Shown piece after piece: positions 37,609 through 45,971 of a DNA stretch of 64,000 bases. The stretch's first letter is position 1; each line of letters begins with the position of its first letter. The DNA is taken from the NCBI GenBank assembly GCA_009777575.1, contig WRLO01000006.1, positions 1 to 64,000 of the forward strand, written 5' to 3'. The translations under genes and the position numbers were made by a program. The stretch comes from Candidatus Cloacimonadota bacterium (GTDB lineage Bacteria; Cloacimonadota; Cloacimonadia; Cloacimonadales; WRIO01). The notes under the pieces are model-generated. The model was not told the DNA's origin. It did not search any database and worked only from the letters and a program-made list of their open reading frames with translations.

Positions 37609-37970
37609 AAATTCCTTGAATTGTTCCAAAATATAGTAGGATGAACATCAATAAAGTTTTGTGTATCATTGTTTTTTTTTACCTATAACTTCTTTTTTCA
37701 CACGGAGATTGCTTCGTAAGGCAATTCAAGTAAGCAACCTCGCAAAGACGGGATAGGGAACCTCGTCTAAAACTTCACACTTCCCCCCCAATAAATGTGG
37801 GGGGGAAAAATCCCCCCTCGTAAAGGGGGGGGTAAACATCTCAAAGACGGATATAGCACCGCTAAGGGAAAAAAATCGAAAAAAGTTTTATAAGGTATTC
37901 GGATTGCGTTCATTGCAATCTCGTCACTCTGGGTATTTTGTCTTAAATCTTGATTCCTATTTCTAAAACC
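37609..37970. other. Gap between nusG and array 1: fossil signal-peptide sequence and hairpins
   Basis: On the minus strand, 37669 down to about 37626 reads M-I-H-K-T-L-L-M-F-I-L-L-Y-F-G, the signal peptide of the 57314-type paralogues. It is out of frame with the lipoprotein gene by one base, so it is a remnant. Two C/G-run hairpins follow (37781-37832). No complete gene and no convincing promoter are visible. Confidence 0.75.
37781..37832. repeat. Two adjacent C-run/G-run hairpins
   Basis: TTCCCCCCCA (37781-37790) pairs exactly with TGGGGGGGAA (37798-37807). Directly beyond it, TCCCCCC (from 37811) pairs with a G-run ending near 37832. They lie just downstream of nusG and may block read-through into array 1, but no T-run is associated. 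Confidence 0.7.
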
Positions 37971-38492
37971 TCACACCAATTCCACTTGATCCATGTTGAC
38001 TTCGACAGGTGTAACTCTACCAAAAACGGTAACATTGACAATAAGTTTTTCATTTTCAACGGCAATTTTATCAACAATACCTTCAAAATCAGCAAATGGA
38101 CCATTAATAATCCTTATTTTATCTTTCGGGAAAAATTCGTAAGAAGAACTGACTTTATCTTTACCGCGTTCGTCTATGCCCAGCAGTCTATCAACTTCAT
38201 GTTGTGGAAGTTTGGAAGGGCTTTTCCCACCAAGGAAAGTAGTCACCCCTGGCAGATTAACAACATAAGAATAAAGCTTAGGTAAAAGTTCACATTGAAT
38301 AATGATATAACTATTGAATATTTTTTTTTCTCTTTCAATTTTTTTCCCATCACGAATAATGTAAGTTTTTTGTTTTGGCACCAAAATTTCGCCTACCAAA
38401 CCTTCCATTTCGGTATCTCTGATACCTTTGAGAATCATCTCCTTAACATTGTCTTCCTGAGCCGTATAAGTGTGCAGAACATACCAATTCAT
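37971..38492 (-). CDS. nusG: Transcription elongation/antitermination factor NusG
   Basis: The 173-residue protein has the NusG N-terminal domain (WYVLHTYTAQEDNVKEMI, NSYIIIQCEL, VTTFLGG) and a KOW domain (DKIRIINGPFADFEGIV). NusG binds the polymerase clamp and couples it to ribosomes or Rho. It follows secE by 24 bp. In most bacteria rplK follows directly; here a hairpin-rich gap and array 1 intervene. Confidence 0.97.
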   Translation of the reverse strand: MNWYVLHTYTAQEDNVKEMILKGIRDTEMEGLVGEILVPKQKTYIIRDGKKIEREKKIFNSYIIIQCELLPKLYSYVVNLPGVTTFLGGKSPSKLPQHEVDRLLGIDERGKDKVSSSYEFFPKDKIRIINGPFADFEGIVDKIAVENEKLIVNVTVFGRVTPVEVNMDQVELV

Positions 38493-38516
38493 TTCTGTAA
38501 TCCCATTCAGTTCGAA

Positions 38517-38699
38517 TTAATATAACAAACTGGTAAAAAAAGTAAAAATTTGGTCAACTGAAGCCAAAAAAATACCGACAATAGCGGACATAATGACCAC
38601 AACTGTAGTGCCTTCTTTGATGTCATGTTTATTTGGCCATGTCACCAATTTCATCTCTTTAATCATATCTTTGAAAAATTTTCTAATTTTTTCTATCAT
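38517..38699 (-). CDS. secE: Preprotein translocase subunit SecE
   Basis: The 60-residue product has the short amphipathic helix and single transmembrane segment of the minimal SecE (KEMKLVTWPNKHDIKEGTTVVVIMS split by the conserved TWP). It clamps SecY in the inner membrane. AAGGAGG is a strong ribosome site. It lies between tRNA-Trp and nusG, its usual place. Confidence 0.95.
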   Translation of the reverse strand: MIEKIRKFFKDMIKEMKLVTWPNKHDIKEGTTVVVIMSAIVGIFLASVDQIFTFFTSLLY

Positions 38700-38829
38700 G
38701 AATAAATTCCTCCTTAAAATCTACTGCTTTGCGTTCTGACATTAATTCAAAATATCAAAAAAGCTACATTTAGCAGTTATTAGCATAAAAACACAAAAAA
38801 CAGCAAATAGAATTAACTACTGCTGAAAA

Positions 38830-38905
38830 TGGCAGGACAGGCAGGTCTCGAACCCGCAACTTTCGGTTTTGGAGACCGATGCTCTACCGATTGAACTACT
38901 GTCCT
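38830..38905 (-). tRNA. tRNA-Trp (CCA)
   Basis: A 76-nt cloverleaf can be folded: acceptor AGGACAG/CTGTCCT, anticodon loop CTCCAAA with anticodon CCA, T-loop GTTCGAG, discriminator G and an encoded CCA tail. It lies between rpmG and secE, the common position for this tRNA. Confidence 0.97.
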
Positions 38906-38972
38906 GCACGATTTCTATATTTTTTCTAAGCGTGATTGTCATTACAAGGTAATAACAAATCGCATAGATTAA

Positions 38973-39122
38973 TTATCGCGTTTGCTTGTGAGCTGTATGT
39001 TTCCTACAAAAAGGACAGAATTTTTTAAATTCAAGCCTATTAGGATGTTTTCTTTTGTTCTTAGTTGTAGTATAGTTACGATTTTTACAATCTTCACATG
39101 CAAGTATGACTAAATCTCTCAT
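38973..39122 (-). CDS. rpmG: Ribosomal protein L33
   Basis: This small gene codes for 49 residues: [22 protein letters not shown], a [12 protein letters not shown] ending. It is L33 with both CxxC zinc pairs intact (CEDC and CPFC). L33 sits near the ribosomal E site. It is short but full length, and lies 67 bp before tRNA-Trp, its normal setting. Confidence 0.95.
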   Translation of the reverse strand: MRDLVILACEDCKNRNYTTTKNKRKHPNRLEFKKFCPFCRKHTAHKQTR

Positions 39123-39167
39123 ATTTTAATCCTTTGGTTTCAGTAATGAAAAACATTGCTGAAAATT

Positions 39168-39767
39168 TCAAATCTCATTACTTAGTTCTAAGTCTTCAAA
39201 AACCTCAAACATATCAATGACACATCCTTCCAACACACTAACAGGGACTTTGTCTTTGTCACTGAATGCACTGCGAATGTATCTTTTTTCAGTTAATCCG
39301 GAAAAAGCATTTTCCATGTTCTCAACAACGAACACCTCAATAACTTTTCCAACGGGATCAATTATCCAATATTCAGGAACTCCTGTTTCCAAATATTTAT
39401 TGTATTTTAAAATACGGTCTCTTTGGGTTGTGTTTTGTGACTCTATCTCAATCACCAAATCAGGAGGACCGTTTGTAAATTGACCATCAAGTTTAGATTT
39501 ATCGCAAACTACAAATAAATCAGGTTGAACGATAGTTTTTTCGTCAAGTTTAACATCAGAAGGGGCAATAAATAAATAACAAGACTTACCACTTAAAAAA
39601 TTTTCAAAACTGATTGCTAATTTTAATAACAATCTTTGATGAATTTGTCTTGGTGAGGACAAAGCATAAGCAGCACCATTTATCAATTCATAACTGACAT
39701 CGGTGTCCCAAGATGCATAATCTTCCCAAGTGTATTGGGTATCCTTTTGTAAAAGAGGAGAACTCAT
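39168..39767 (-). CDS. Uma2-family PD-(D/E)XK protein
   Basis: The 199-residue protein matches the Uma2 (DUF820) family: YTWEDYASW near the start, YELINGAAY, PSDVKLDEKTIVQPDLFVV, PPDLVIEIES and YLETGVPEYWIIDP. The Asp of PDL and the acidic EIE strand form the putative nuclease site; the family Lys is less clear. Function is unknown; the family is abundant in cyanobacteria and some FCB bacteria. No Shine-Dalgarno is seen before the ATG. It intrudes between tuf and rpmG. Confidence 0.85.
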   Translation of the reverse strand: MSSPLLQKDTQYTWEDYASWDTDVSYELINGAAYALSSPRQIHQRLLLKLAISFENFLSGKSCYLFIAPSDVKLDEKTIVQPDLFVVCDKSKLDGQFTNGPPDLVIEIESQNTTQRDRILKYNKYLETGVPEYWIIDPVGKVIEVFVVENMENAFSGLTEKRYIRSAFSDKDKVPVSVLEGCVIDMFEVFEDLELSNEI

Positions 39768-39810
39768 TTTATATAGTCATTATTCTGAGAACTAATCCTT
39801 AATTCCCAAT

Positions 39811-40995
39811 TTACTTAACTACTTCACCCACAACGCCAGCGCCGATGGTTTTTCCACCTTCACGGATAGCAAAACGAAGTCCTTGTTCCATTGCGATAGG
39901 CTGAATAAGCTCTACAGAAACTGTGATATTATCTCCCGGCATAACCATTTCTACACCTTCTGGTAAGTTCAATGAACCTGTCACATCAGTAGTTCTGAAA
40001 TAAAACTGAGGTCTATAGCCAGTAAAGAAAGGTTTATGACGACCTCCTTCGTTTTGAGTCAAAACATAAGTTTCGCCTTTAAAGATAGTATGAGGTGTGA
40101 TGGATTTTGGTTTTGCCAAAACCATACCTCTTTCAACATCAGTTTTACCGAGACCGCGCAATAAAAGACCTACATTGTCTCCAGCTTCGCAGACATCCAT
40201 CAGTTTACGGAACATTTCGATACCTGTTACTGTTGTTTCGACAGTTTCACGGATACCAACTCTTTCAGCTTTATCATTTAGTTTGATAGTTCCTCTTTCG
40301 AGTCTTCCGGTGGCGACTGTTCCACGACCGGGGATAGAAAAAACGTCTTCTACAGGCATCAGGAAGGGTTTATCTTTTTCTCTTTCAGGAGTTGGGATGT
40401 AATTGTCCACAGCTTCCATCAATTCTTGAAGTTTTGCTTCACCTTCAGGTTCTTCATTTAAACCTTTGAGAGCAGAACCACGAATAAAAGGAATATCATC
40501 ACCGGGAAATTTATATTTATTCAATAAATCTCTAACTTCAAGTTCCACAAGGTCGAGCAATTCTTCATCATCAACCATATCGCATTTATTCAAAAAAACA
40601 ACCATAGCAGGCACACCAACTTGGCGAGCCAGCAAGATATGTTCGCGAGTTTGCGGCATTGGACCATCAAAGGCACTTACAACAAGGATAGCTCCGTCCA
40701 TTTGAGCAGCACCCGTTATCATATTTTTAACATAGTCTGCGTGACCGGGGCAGTCTACATGTGCATAGTGTCGGGCTTCCGTTTGGTACTCGACGTGTGA
40801 AGTAGCGATGGTGATACCACGTTCTTTTTCTTCAGGGGCATTATCAATAGAGTCAAATGACCTCGCTTGTCCACCACCTCTTTTTGATAAATAGCTTGTG
40901 ATAGCAGCAGTCAGGGTAGTTTTCCCATGATCAACATGCCCAATGGTTCCCACATTAACATGTGGCTTATTTCTTACAAATTTTTCTTTTGCCAT
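39811..40995 (-). CDS. tuf: Elongation factor Tu
   Basis: The 394-residue product has all G motifs: GHVDHGKTT, the switch [23 protein letters not shown] and the G5 SALKG. Domains II and III follow with typical spacing. EF-Tu delivers aminoacyl-tRNA to the ribosome. Strong GGAGG before the ATG. It follows tRNA-Thr(GGT), as tufB does in E. coli. Confidence 0.98.
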   Translation of the reverse strand: MAKEKFVRNKPHVNVGTIGHVDHGKTTLTAAITSYLSKRGGGQARSFDSIDNAPEEKERGITIATSHVEYQTEARHYAHVDCPGHADYVKNMITGAAQMDGAILVVSAFDGPMPQTREHILLARQVGVPAMVVFLNKCDMVDDEELLDLVELEVRDLLNKYKFPGDDIPFIRGSALKGLNEEPEGEAKLQELMEAVDNYIPTPEREKDKPFLMPVEDVFSIPGRGTVATGRLERGTIKLNDKAERVGIRETVETTVTGIEMFRKLMDVCEAGDNVGLLLRGLGKTDVERGMVLAKPKSITPHTIFKGETYVLTQNEGGRHKPFFTGYRPQFYFRTTDVTGSLNLPEGVEMVMPGDNITVSVELIQPIAMEQGLRFAIREGGKTIGAGVVGEVVK

Positions 40996-41105
40996 TATTA
41001 CCTCCGAGGCATTATGCTTTATTTAATTTTATATAAAAACACCTTCAGTTAAAGAAACTTTCAAAAAGTATCCTAAAATAAATGTGAGGGTGTTTCGTAA
41101 AATAA

Positions 41106-41181
<76 letters not shown>

Positions 41182-41282
41182 ATAGTATTCAGTAAAGAAA
41201 ATCAAATAATTTTAATGATAATCCAATGCTTGAAAAAAGCAAAAATTAACAAATTAAATAAAGAGTTCTCTACAAAAAAAAA

Positions 41283-41359
41283 TGGAGCGGGAAACCGGGT
41301 TCGAACCGGCGACCCTCAGCTTGGAAGGCTGATGCTCTAGCCAACTGAGCTACTCCCGC
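41283..41359 (-). tRNA. tRNA-Gly (TCC)
   Basis: This 77-nt cloverleaf has acceptor GCGGGAG/TTCCCGC, anticodon loop CTTCCAA (TCC), T-loop GTTCGAA and an encoded CCA. It occupies the glyT position of the cluster. The G-T pair in the acceptor is tolerated. Confidence 0.97.
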
Positions 41360-41381
41360 ATCACATTTAATAAAAAGTCAA

Positions 41382-41466
41382 TGGTGGTGAGGGGAGGATT
41401 CGAACCTCCGAAGTCTTCGACGAGAGATTTACAGTCTCTTCCCTTTGGCCGCTCGGGAACCTCACC
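41382..41466 (-). tRNA. tRNA-Tyr (GTA)
   Basis: This 85-nt tRNA has acceptor GGTGAGG/CCTCACC, anticodon loop CTGTAAA (GTA), a long variable arm as expected for bacterial tRNA-Tyr, discriminator A and an encoded CCA. Confidence 0.97.
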
Positions 41467-41473
41467 AAAAAAA

Positions 41474-41548
41474 TGGAGCCGATGAAGGGAATCGAACCCC
41501 CAACCTAGTGATTACAAATCACTTGCTCTACCATTGAGCTACATCGGC
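41474..41548 (-). tRNA. tRNA-Thr (TGT)
   Basis: This 75-nt cloverleaf has acceptor GCCGATG/CATCGGC, anticodon loop TTTGTAA (TGT), T-loop GTTCGAT and an encoded CCA. It is the first gene of the tRNA-tuf cluster. A TTGACT hexamer at 41585-41590 may be part of its promoter, but no good -10 is evident. Confidence 0.97.
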
Positions 41549-41800
41549 AATCAGAAAAGCCAAAAAATTCGAGGTCAGTAAAAAAGTCAAGAACTTTTTG
41601 AATTTTCGGATTTTTCTCACACTCTATGTAATATTTAACCATAAAAAACAAGGTTTATTACAAAAAAAAAAAAAAGAGTTATTTTGTCAACAATTTTTTT
41701 AAAATTTAGGTGTCTTTTTTTTATTTATTTTTTAACACCTTATTTTATAATTAATTAAAATTTATATTTTTTTTCAATATTTTTTAATATTGTTTTTAGG

Positions 41801-41885
41801 AAATTATAAATTATAAATTACAAATTACAAATTATAAATTATAAATTATAAATTATAAATTACAAATTATAAATTGTAAATTATG
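41801..41885. repeat. Heptamer tandem array, about 12 copies of (A/C)AAATTAT-like unit
   Basis: The 7-bp unit AAATTAT/AAATTAC runs through about 85 bp with single-base variants. It is the same unit as at 315-349, 41 kb away, next to the start of the tRNA-tuf cluster. Confidence 0.85.
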
Positions 41886-42232
41886 AAGATTTTCGCTGAT
41901 TTTTATGAGTTTATTGGAAATTAATGGCATCTTAGGATCTTTCACTTCGTTCAAGGCGACAGGTGTGGAGATTATATTTCAGGTGTGTGTGCATTCTGTT
42001 ATTATTATAAATCTACATTCCTGAATCTCCATCTATAAATAGTTATAATATGAATGTTAATCGGAACTTTTGAATGTGATGATCCCCATATGAAAAGTCA
42101 TCTTAAAGAGACATGACGCTTAATCAATCCATGTCGGGGTTTTCTCATAAGTATCAACTTATCGCAATTTATGAGTGCAGTCCGAGAACCCCAATTTTGT
42201 CGTTTTTATTTATTTTTATGAAATCATATTTG

Positions 42233-42306
42233 TAGTGGCGTATTGCTTACGCCTTCTAAAACGCTTGTATTCGCACCGAATATAAGGCGTAAGCAATACG
42301 CCACTA
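42233..42306. repeat. 74-bp palindrome with perfect 23-bp arms
   Basis: TAGTGGCGTATTGCTTACG-CCTT (42233-42255) and its exact reverse complement (42284-42306) flank a 28-base centre that has its own small hairpin. Outside it, CAGTCCGAGAACCCC (from ~42176) and GGGTTCTTGGACTAC (from 42314) form an outer imperfect inverted repeat. One arm recurs at 7771-7788. This looks like a non-autonomous mobile palindrome. Confidence 0.85.
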
Positions 42307-42344
42307 TAAAAATGGGTTCTTGGACTACGATCAATTTATGCTCT

Positions 42345-42403
42345 TAGTGCCAATCTCCGATTGGCTTTTTACGATGGATTATGGCAATCGGAGATTGCCG
42401 CTA
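42345..42403. repeat. Repeat family A, copy 2 (core only)
   Basis: TAGTGCCAATCTCCGATTGG (42345-42364) pairs with GCAATCGGAGATTGCCGCTA (42384-42403) around a 19-base centre. The core closely matches copy 3 at 51163-51227, but the outer arms of copies 1 and 3 are missing. Confidence 0.8.
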
Positions 42404-42459
42404 CGAACAAAAGTTGACACTTGTGGGGTTTCCGTCACCAGTCATGCATGAAAATTTAA

Positions 42460-42479
42460 CTCGAACTTTCCAGTTCGAG
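42460..42479. repeat. Short palindrome shared with the methyltransferase gene
   Basis: CTCGAACT-TTCC-AGTTCGAG, the non-coding counterpart of the stem at 4345-4364. It lies about 85 bp downstream of the CoA-transferase operon on the minus strand. Confidence 0.7.
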
Positions 42480-42564
42480 TATATATATATCAATCGTCAG
42501 ATAGAAATCTGAAGTTACATTTTTTGTGTGCGATTTAATTGAGCAATAGTGGACAAATAGGAGT

Positions 42565-43239
42565 TTAATTCACCCCAAAATTCTTTATTTCTCCTTCAAT
42601 TATCAAATCGGCTTCGGTTGCTTTTTGAATATCGTCTATAGTATAACCTTCAGCTATTTCCAGCAGTCTGAATTTATCTTTTTCTATTTTCATCACAGCC
42701 ATATCTGTAACTATTAAATTTACCTTCCCCACAGCTGTTAGAGGAAGAGTGCATTCTTGCAAAATCTTTGAATTTCCATTTTTATCGCAGTGTTCCATTG
42801 CCACCACTACTTTTTTTGCTCCTGACACAAGATCCATAGCCCCACCCATACCTGGCACAAATTTTCCCGGTATCCACCAATTTGCGAGATTTCCTTTTTG
42901 GTCTACCTGCAATGCTCCAAGAACGGTCATATCAAGATGACCACCTCTAATGATGGCAAAACTCATTGCTGAATCAATGAATGCACTGCCAGATATCGCA
43001 GTAATGAAACCGCCGCCTGCATTTATCATTTCGGGGTCTTCGTCACCTGAATTTGGAGCTGGACCTACTCCCATTATTCCATTTTCTGATTGAAAATAAA
43101 CATTTATTCCTTTCGGTATATGATTTGCTACTTCAGTTGGAAGCCCGATACCGAGATTGACAAAGTCGCCGTCTGAGAGTTCTTTGGCTATTCGTTTTCC
43201 TATTAAAATTTTTTTATAATCTTTATCATTTTTATCCAT
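42565..43239 (-). CDS. 3-oxoacid CoA-transferase, subunit B
   Basis: The 224-residue beta subunit of a family I CoA-transferase has VNLGIGLPTEVANHI, the catalytic Glu in QSENGIMGVGP, and GGHLDMTVLGALQVD, all typical of AtoA/ScoB/CtfB. With the A subunit it moves CoA between short-chain acids, for example acetate, butyrate, acetoacetate or succinate, via a glutamyl-CoA intermediate. Which acid pair is used cannot be told. In an amino-acid-fermenting anaerobe a role in acetoacetate or butyrate turnover is plausible. It follows subunit A by 17 bp. Confidence 0.93.
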   Translation of the reverse strand: MDKNDKDYKKILIGKRIAKELSDGDFVNLGIGLPTEVANHIPKGINVYFQSENGIMGVGPAPNSGDEDPEMINAGGGFITAISGSAFIDSAMSFAIIRGGHLDMTVLGALQVDQKGNLANWWIPGKFVPGMGGAMDLVSGAKKVVVAMEHCDKNGNSKILQECTLPLTAVGKVNLIVTDMAVMKIEKDKFRLLEIAEGYTIDDIQKATEADLIIEGEIKNFGVN

Positions 43240-43256
43240 AGATGAAATCCTTTTTT

Positions 43257-43916
43257 TTATTTAGGCAAACCACTTAACACTATATAGTCTACAAAAATTC
43301 CCGGTGTTATGATTTCTTCTGGAGAAAGTTCTCCTATTTCAACAATTTCGTCAACTTCCACGATAGTAATGTCAGCACTCATAGCCATAATGGGATTGCT
43401 ATTTCTTGCTGTTTTACTATAAACGAGATTGCCATGTTTATCCGCTTTTTTTGCTTTGATGATTGCAAAATCTGCACTAATAGCTTTTTCTAATATAAAG
43501 ACTTTACCATCTACAATAAACTTTTCTTTTCCTTCCTCAATGACAGTTCCCACACCTGTTGGTGTCAAAATGCCGCCTAATCCAGCACCTTTTGCTCTGA
43601 TCCTTTCCATCAGAGTTCCTTGAGGCACGATTTCGACTTCTATTTGTCCAGAATTCATCTGTGCTTGGGTTGACTTATTTGTTCCGAGATGAGATAATTG
43701 AGCACTCTTTATTTGATTATTTACAACTAATCTCCCGACTCCTTTGTGTTCATAATCAGAAGCTATTGCTATTAAATGTAAATCTTTTGTTCCAGTTTTT
43801 ACCAGTTCATCTATGATATTTTCAGCACAGCCTACAGTGAGAAAACCACCAAATAGTATTCTATTATGTGGCTTTATCAGAGCGGCTGCTTCTTTACTTG
43901 ATATTATTTTTGGCAT
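43257..43916 (-). CDS. 3-oxoacid CoA-transferase, subunit A
   Basis: The 219-residue alpha subunit has the family I pattern: ILFGGFLTVGCAENIIDEL, LIAIASDYEHKGVGRL, and the glycine-rich GAGLGGILTPTGVGTVIEEG. It is the AtoD/ScoA/CtfA partner of the next gene and binds CoA. The start lies 9 bp after the SPOR lipoprotein gene, so the CoA-transferase is likely transcribed from the long operon behind cheB. Confidence 0.93.
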   Translation of the reverse strand: MPKIISSKEAAALIKPHNRILFGGFLTVGCAENIIDELVKTGTKDLHLIAIASDYEHKGVGRLVVNNQIKSAQLSHLGTNKSTQAQMNSGQIEVEIVPQGTLMERIRAKGAGLGGILTPTGVGTVIEEGKEKFIVDGKVFILEKAISADFAIIKAKKADKHGNLVYSKTARNSNPIMAMSADITIVEVDEIVEIGELSPEEIITPGIFVDYIVLSGLPK

Positions 43917-43925
43917 AAATAATCT

Positions 43926-44558
43926 TCATCTCCTTGTTACCCAATAGTCATTTATCGCTCTAAATTCTCCTTGAATTCTTTGACCTATATATTCTGCATA
44001 ATCTCTTGAAAACGAACCTGTTAGTCTCAATCTGTACCAAACTGCTCCATTGACTTCTGCTTCTTGTATTTCTGTTTGATAACCTGCGGCATTTATAGTG
44101 TTTCTGATTTCTACAACTCTTGCTCTTTCTCTTGATGATATCAATTGAACTGTAAATTCTCCCGGTTCGGGATCTCGCAGTGGTGAATTGGGAACAACGC
44201 GTGGTGAAGTTGTATTTGTAGTTTGAGTAGTGTTATTTGTCGGTGGATTTTGTGTGATATTTGCAGTTGGAGGTGTAGGTGTAGTCACTTGGGGTGTTGT
44301 ATCGACTGGCGGTTGTGTAACCACTGGTGGAGGGGTTACTGGCTGCTCAACGATTGGCTCATATGATTGCCATTCTCCCGGTGGTGGATTTTCTGTATCT
44401 ATGATGAACTCGTCCCAGCGACTTGAATCTCTCTGGAAGTTCATTTGATTTGAGACATCTTGCATATTCGTTGCCTGAATAGGTGGCGATGAATCATTAT
44501 TGTTGCAAGATACCACAAATAAAACAACAATAAAAATCAATAATATTTTTTTTAACAT
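43926..44558 (-). CDS. SPOR-domain lipoprotein
   Basis: The 210 residues start with a lipoprotein signal (FVVSC-NNN). A long Pro/Thr/Gln/Asn-rich linker (~55-120) follows, then a SPOR domain (EFTVQLISSRERARVVEIRN, WYRLRLTGSFSRDYAEYIG). SPOR domains bind denuded peptidoglycan at division sites or pores. It probably tethers envelope to the cell wall. AAGGAG before the ATG. It stands between the peptidase and CoA-transferase genes. Confidence 0.88.
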   Translation of the reverse strand: MLKKILLIFIVVLFVVSCNNNDSSPPIQATNMQDVSNQMNFQRDSSRWDEFIIDTENPPPGEWQSYEPIVEQPVTPPPVVTQPPVDTTPQVTTPTPPTANITQNPPTNNTTQTTNTTSPRVVPNSPLRDPEPGEFTVQLISSRERARVVEIRNTINAAGYQTEIQEAEVNGAVWYRLRLTGSFSRDYAEYIGQRIQGEFRAINDYWVTRR

Positions 44559-44632
44559 AAGTACTCCTTTACTTTTGAAAAAACTTGCTTCATATTCCCC
44601 CTAACCTAAAGGTTAAGATAGCTATAATCTGA

Positions 44633-45946
44633 TTATTTATCATACTTTTTCTTCCAATCAAGTTTGGGTTCTTGTTTCGTGGACATGAAAATATATTCCT
44701 CGATTTTGTCTTTCAATGACTGGTCGATAGCTGGTTTCACAGGGTATATTTTGGCATTGAGCAGTCGTTCACATAAAATTTTTGTAGCATTGAAAGTAGT
44801 TTCCAGTCCTCTTTGCGTAATTTTTTCTACTGTATCGTTGCAGGTATGGATGTGAAATGAAGATGAGCCTCCCCATCTTTGCAGATTTATTGAAGGTATT
44901 TCGATAGCTGAAAATGGGATTCCATCACTCGAGTAAATATCTATTTTCTTCTTAAAGACTAAGCCTTCTTCCTTGAAAACGCCATCGACATATCCGAGAA
45001 TCTCGTTTGAACCGATAGTATCAAAGCTATCTACACCGAGATCATCACCTGAAACATCCACATTGATGAGCAAACCTACTCTTTTCTTTAGCTCTTCTTT
45101 AAAATCATTCGTATAAGCCCAACTGCCGAGTAAACCCATTTCTTCTCCGCTAAAGAATATTATCCTCAAATCACGCAAAGGTGGATTTTTTGAAAAATAT
45201 TCAGCTATTTTCAAGATTATTACTGAGCCTGCACCATTGTCGCATGTTCCAGCTGAGGTTGCTACAGAGTCATAATGGGCGCAGATACAGGTCAAGGTCT
45301 TGTCAAGTCCTGTTCCGGGTATATCTACTATCAGATTAGTGCCTTTTTTCTTTTTCACTTTTTGGTCGATTTTTATAGTTATTTCTTCTCCGCAAAGTTT
45401 TGAAATCTCTCTCGCATCTTCATATGATACATAAACAGCAGGAACAGCACCTTCTTCATAACTTTTTTGTCTGAGATTCGTCGCCATCAGTTCTTTATAA
45501 GGTTGGCTTATATAAACAATTCCAGCTACCTCTTCTTCTTTCAGTCTATCTGCTAATTTCGGCGAGCGAGTATTGGTCAATATAATCTTCCCTTTGAACA
45601 TACCTTTTTGACAGAAAATTTGTTCACAATTTTCCATAAAAAATAATTCACCTTTTACTTCTGATGTTTTGACTAAACCTAACGGTAAGGCTTTGAAAGC
45701 TGTAAATGGATTAGTTTTCTCCGGTAAGGATGCTTTAAATACTTCGCTTTTCAAAAGCAATGATGCTGTTGAAACTATCACTTCTGAGCTGCCTGTTTCA
45801 AAGGTATGTAAATCAAATTCATGCTCGGTAAAGCTCAAACCCCATGAAGACAGATAACCCTTGAAGACTGTTCTTGCTTTCTTTTCTCCAGCACTACCTG
45901 TAAGTCTTTCATAATCAATCTGTTTTAATATTTTGTATAAATCCAT
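44633..45946 (-). CDS. M28-family zinc aminopeptidase with PA domain
   Basis: The 437-residue protein has M28 metal ligands in order: His224 (CAHYDS), Asp236 (TCDNGAGS), Glu268 with Glu269 (SGEE, general base and ligand), Asp297 (NVDVSGDD) and His367 (FHIHTCNDT). Residues ~95-190 form a PA-like insert. No signal peptide is seen, so it should be cytoplasmic, trimming peptides for the fermentation of amino acids. It follows cheB by 25 bp, with AGGAG. Confidence 0.9.
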   Translation of the reverse strand: MDLYKILKQIDYERLTGSAGEKKARTVFKGYLSSWGLSFTEHEFDLHTFETGSSEVIVSTASLLLKSEVFKASLPEKTNPFTAFKALPLGLVKTSEVKGELFFMENCEQIFCQKGMFKGKIILTNTRSPKLADRLKEEEVAGIVYISQPYKELMATNLRQKSYEEGAVPAVYVSYEDAREISKLCGEEITIKIDQKVKKKKGTNLIVDIPGTGLDKTLTCICAHYDSVATSAGTCDNGAGSVIILKIAEYFSKNPPLRDLRIIFFSGEEMGLLGSWAYTNDFKEELKKRVGLLINVDVSGDDLGVDSFDTIGSNEILGYVDGVFKEEGLVFKKKIDIYSSDGIPFSAIEIPSINLQRWGGSSSFHIHTCNDTVEKITQRGLETTFNATKILCERLLNAKIYPVKPAIDQSLKDKIEEYIFMSTKQEPKLDWKKKYDK

Positions 45947-45971
45947 GATTTCTCCTTTAATTTTTCGTAAA

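Larger units (their letters stand above)
41549..42564. other. 1-kb gene-free, repeat-rich gap
   Basis: No gene can be supported here. The gap holds a 14-base A-tract (41662-41675), the heptamer array at 41801-41885, nested palindromes around 42176-42327, a family A copy at 42345-42403 and a short palindrome at 42460-42479. The right part is the landing place of several repeat families; the left part should contain the tRNA-tuf promoter. Confidence 0.8.

Noticed and set aside
37781-37832. Intrinsic terminator after nusG
   Set aside because: The hairpins are strong, but neither is followed by a T-run on the minus strand; listed as repeats instead.
41662-41690. TTGACA (41690-41685) followed by a 14-base homopolymer, as a phase-variable promoter of the tRNA-tuf cluster
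   Set aside because: The only -10-like hexamer beyond the tract is poor and at about 22 bp; nothing shows length variation in this one sequence.
41801-41885. Possible CRISPR array or replication iterons
   Set aside because: The units are 7 bp, contiguous and without spacers, and no cas or replication-initiator gene is near.
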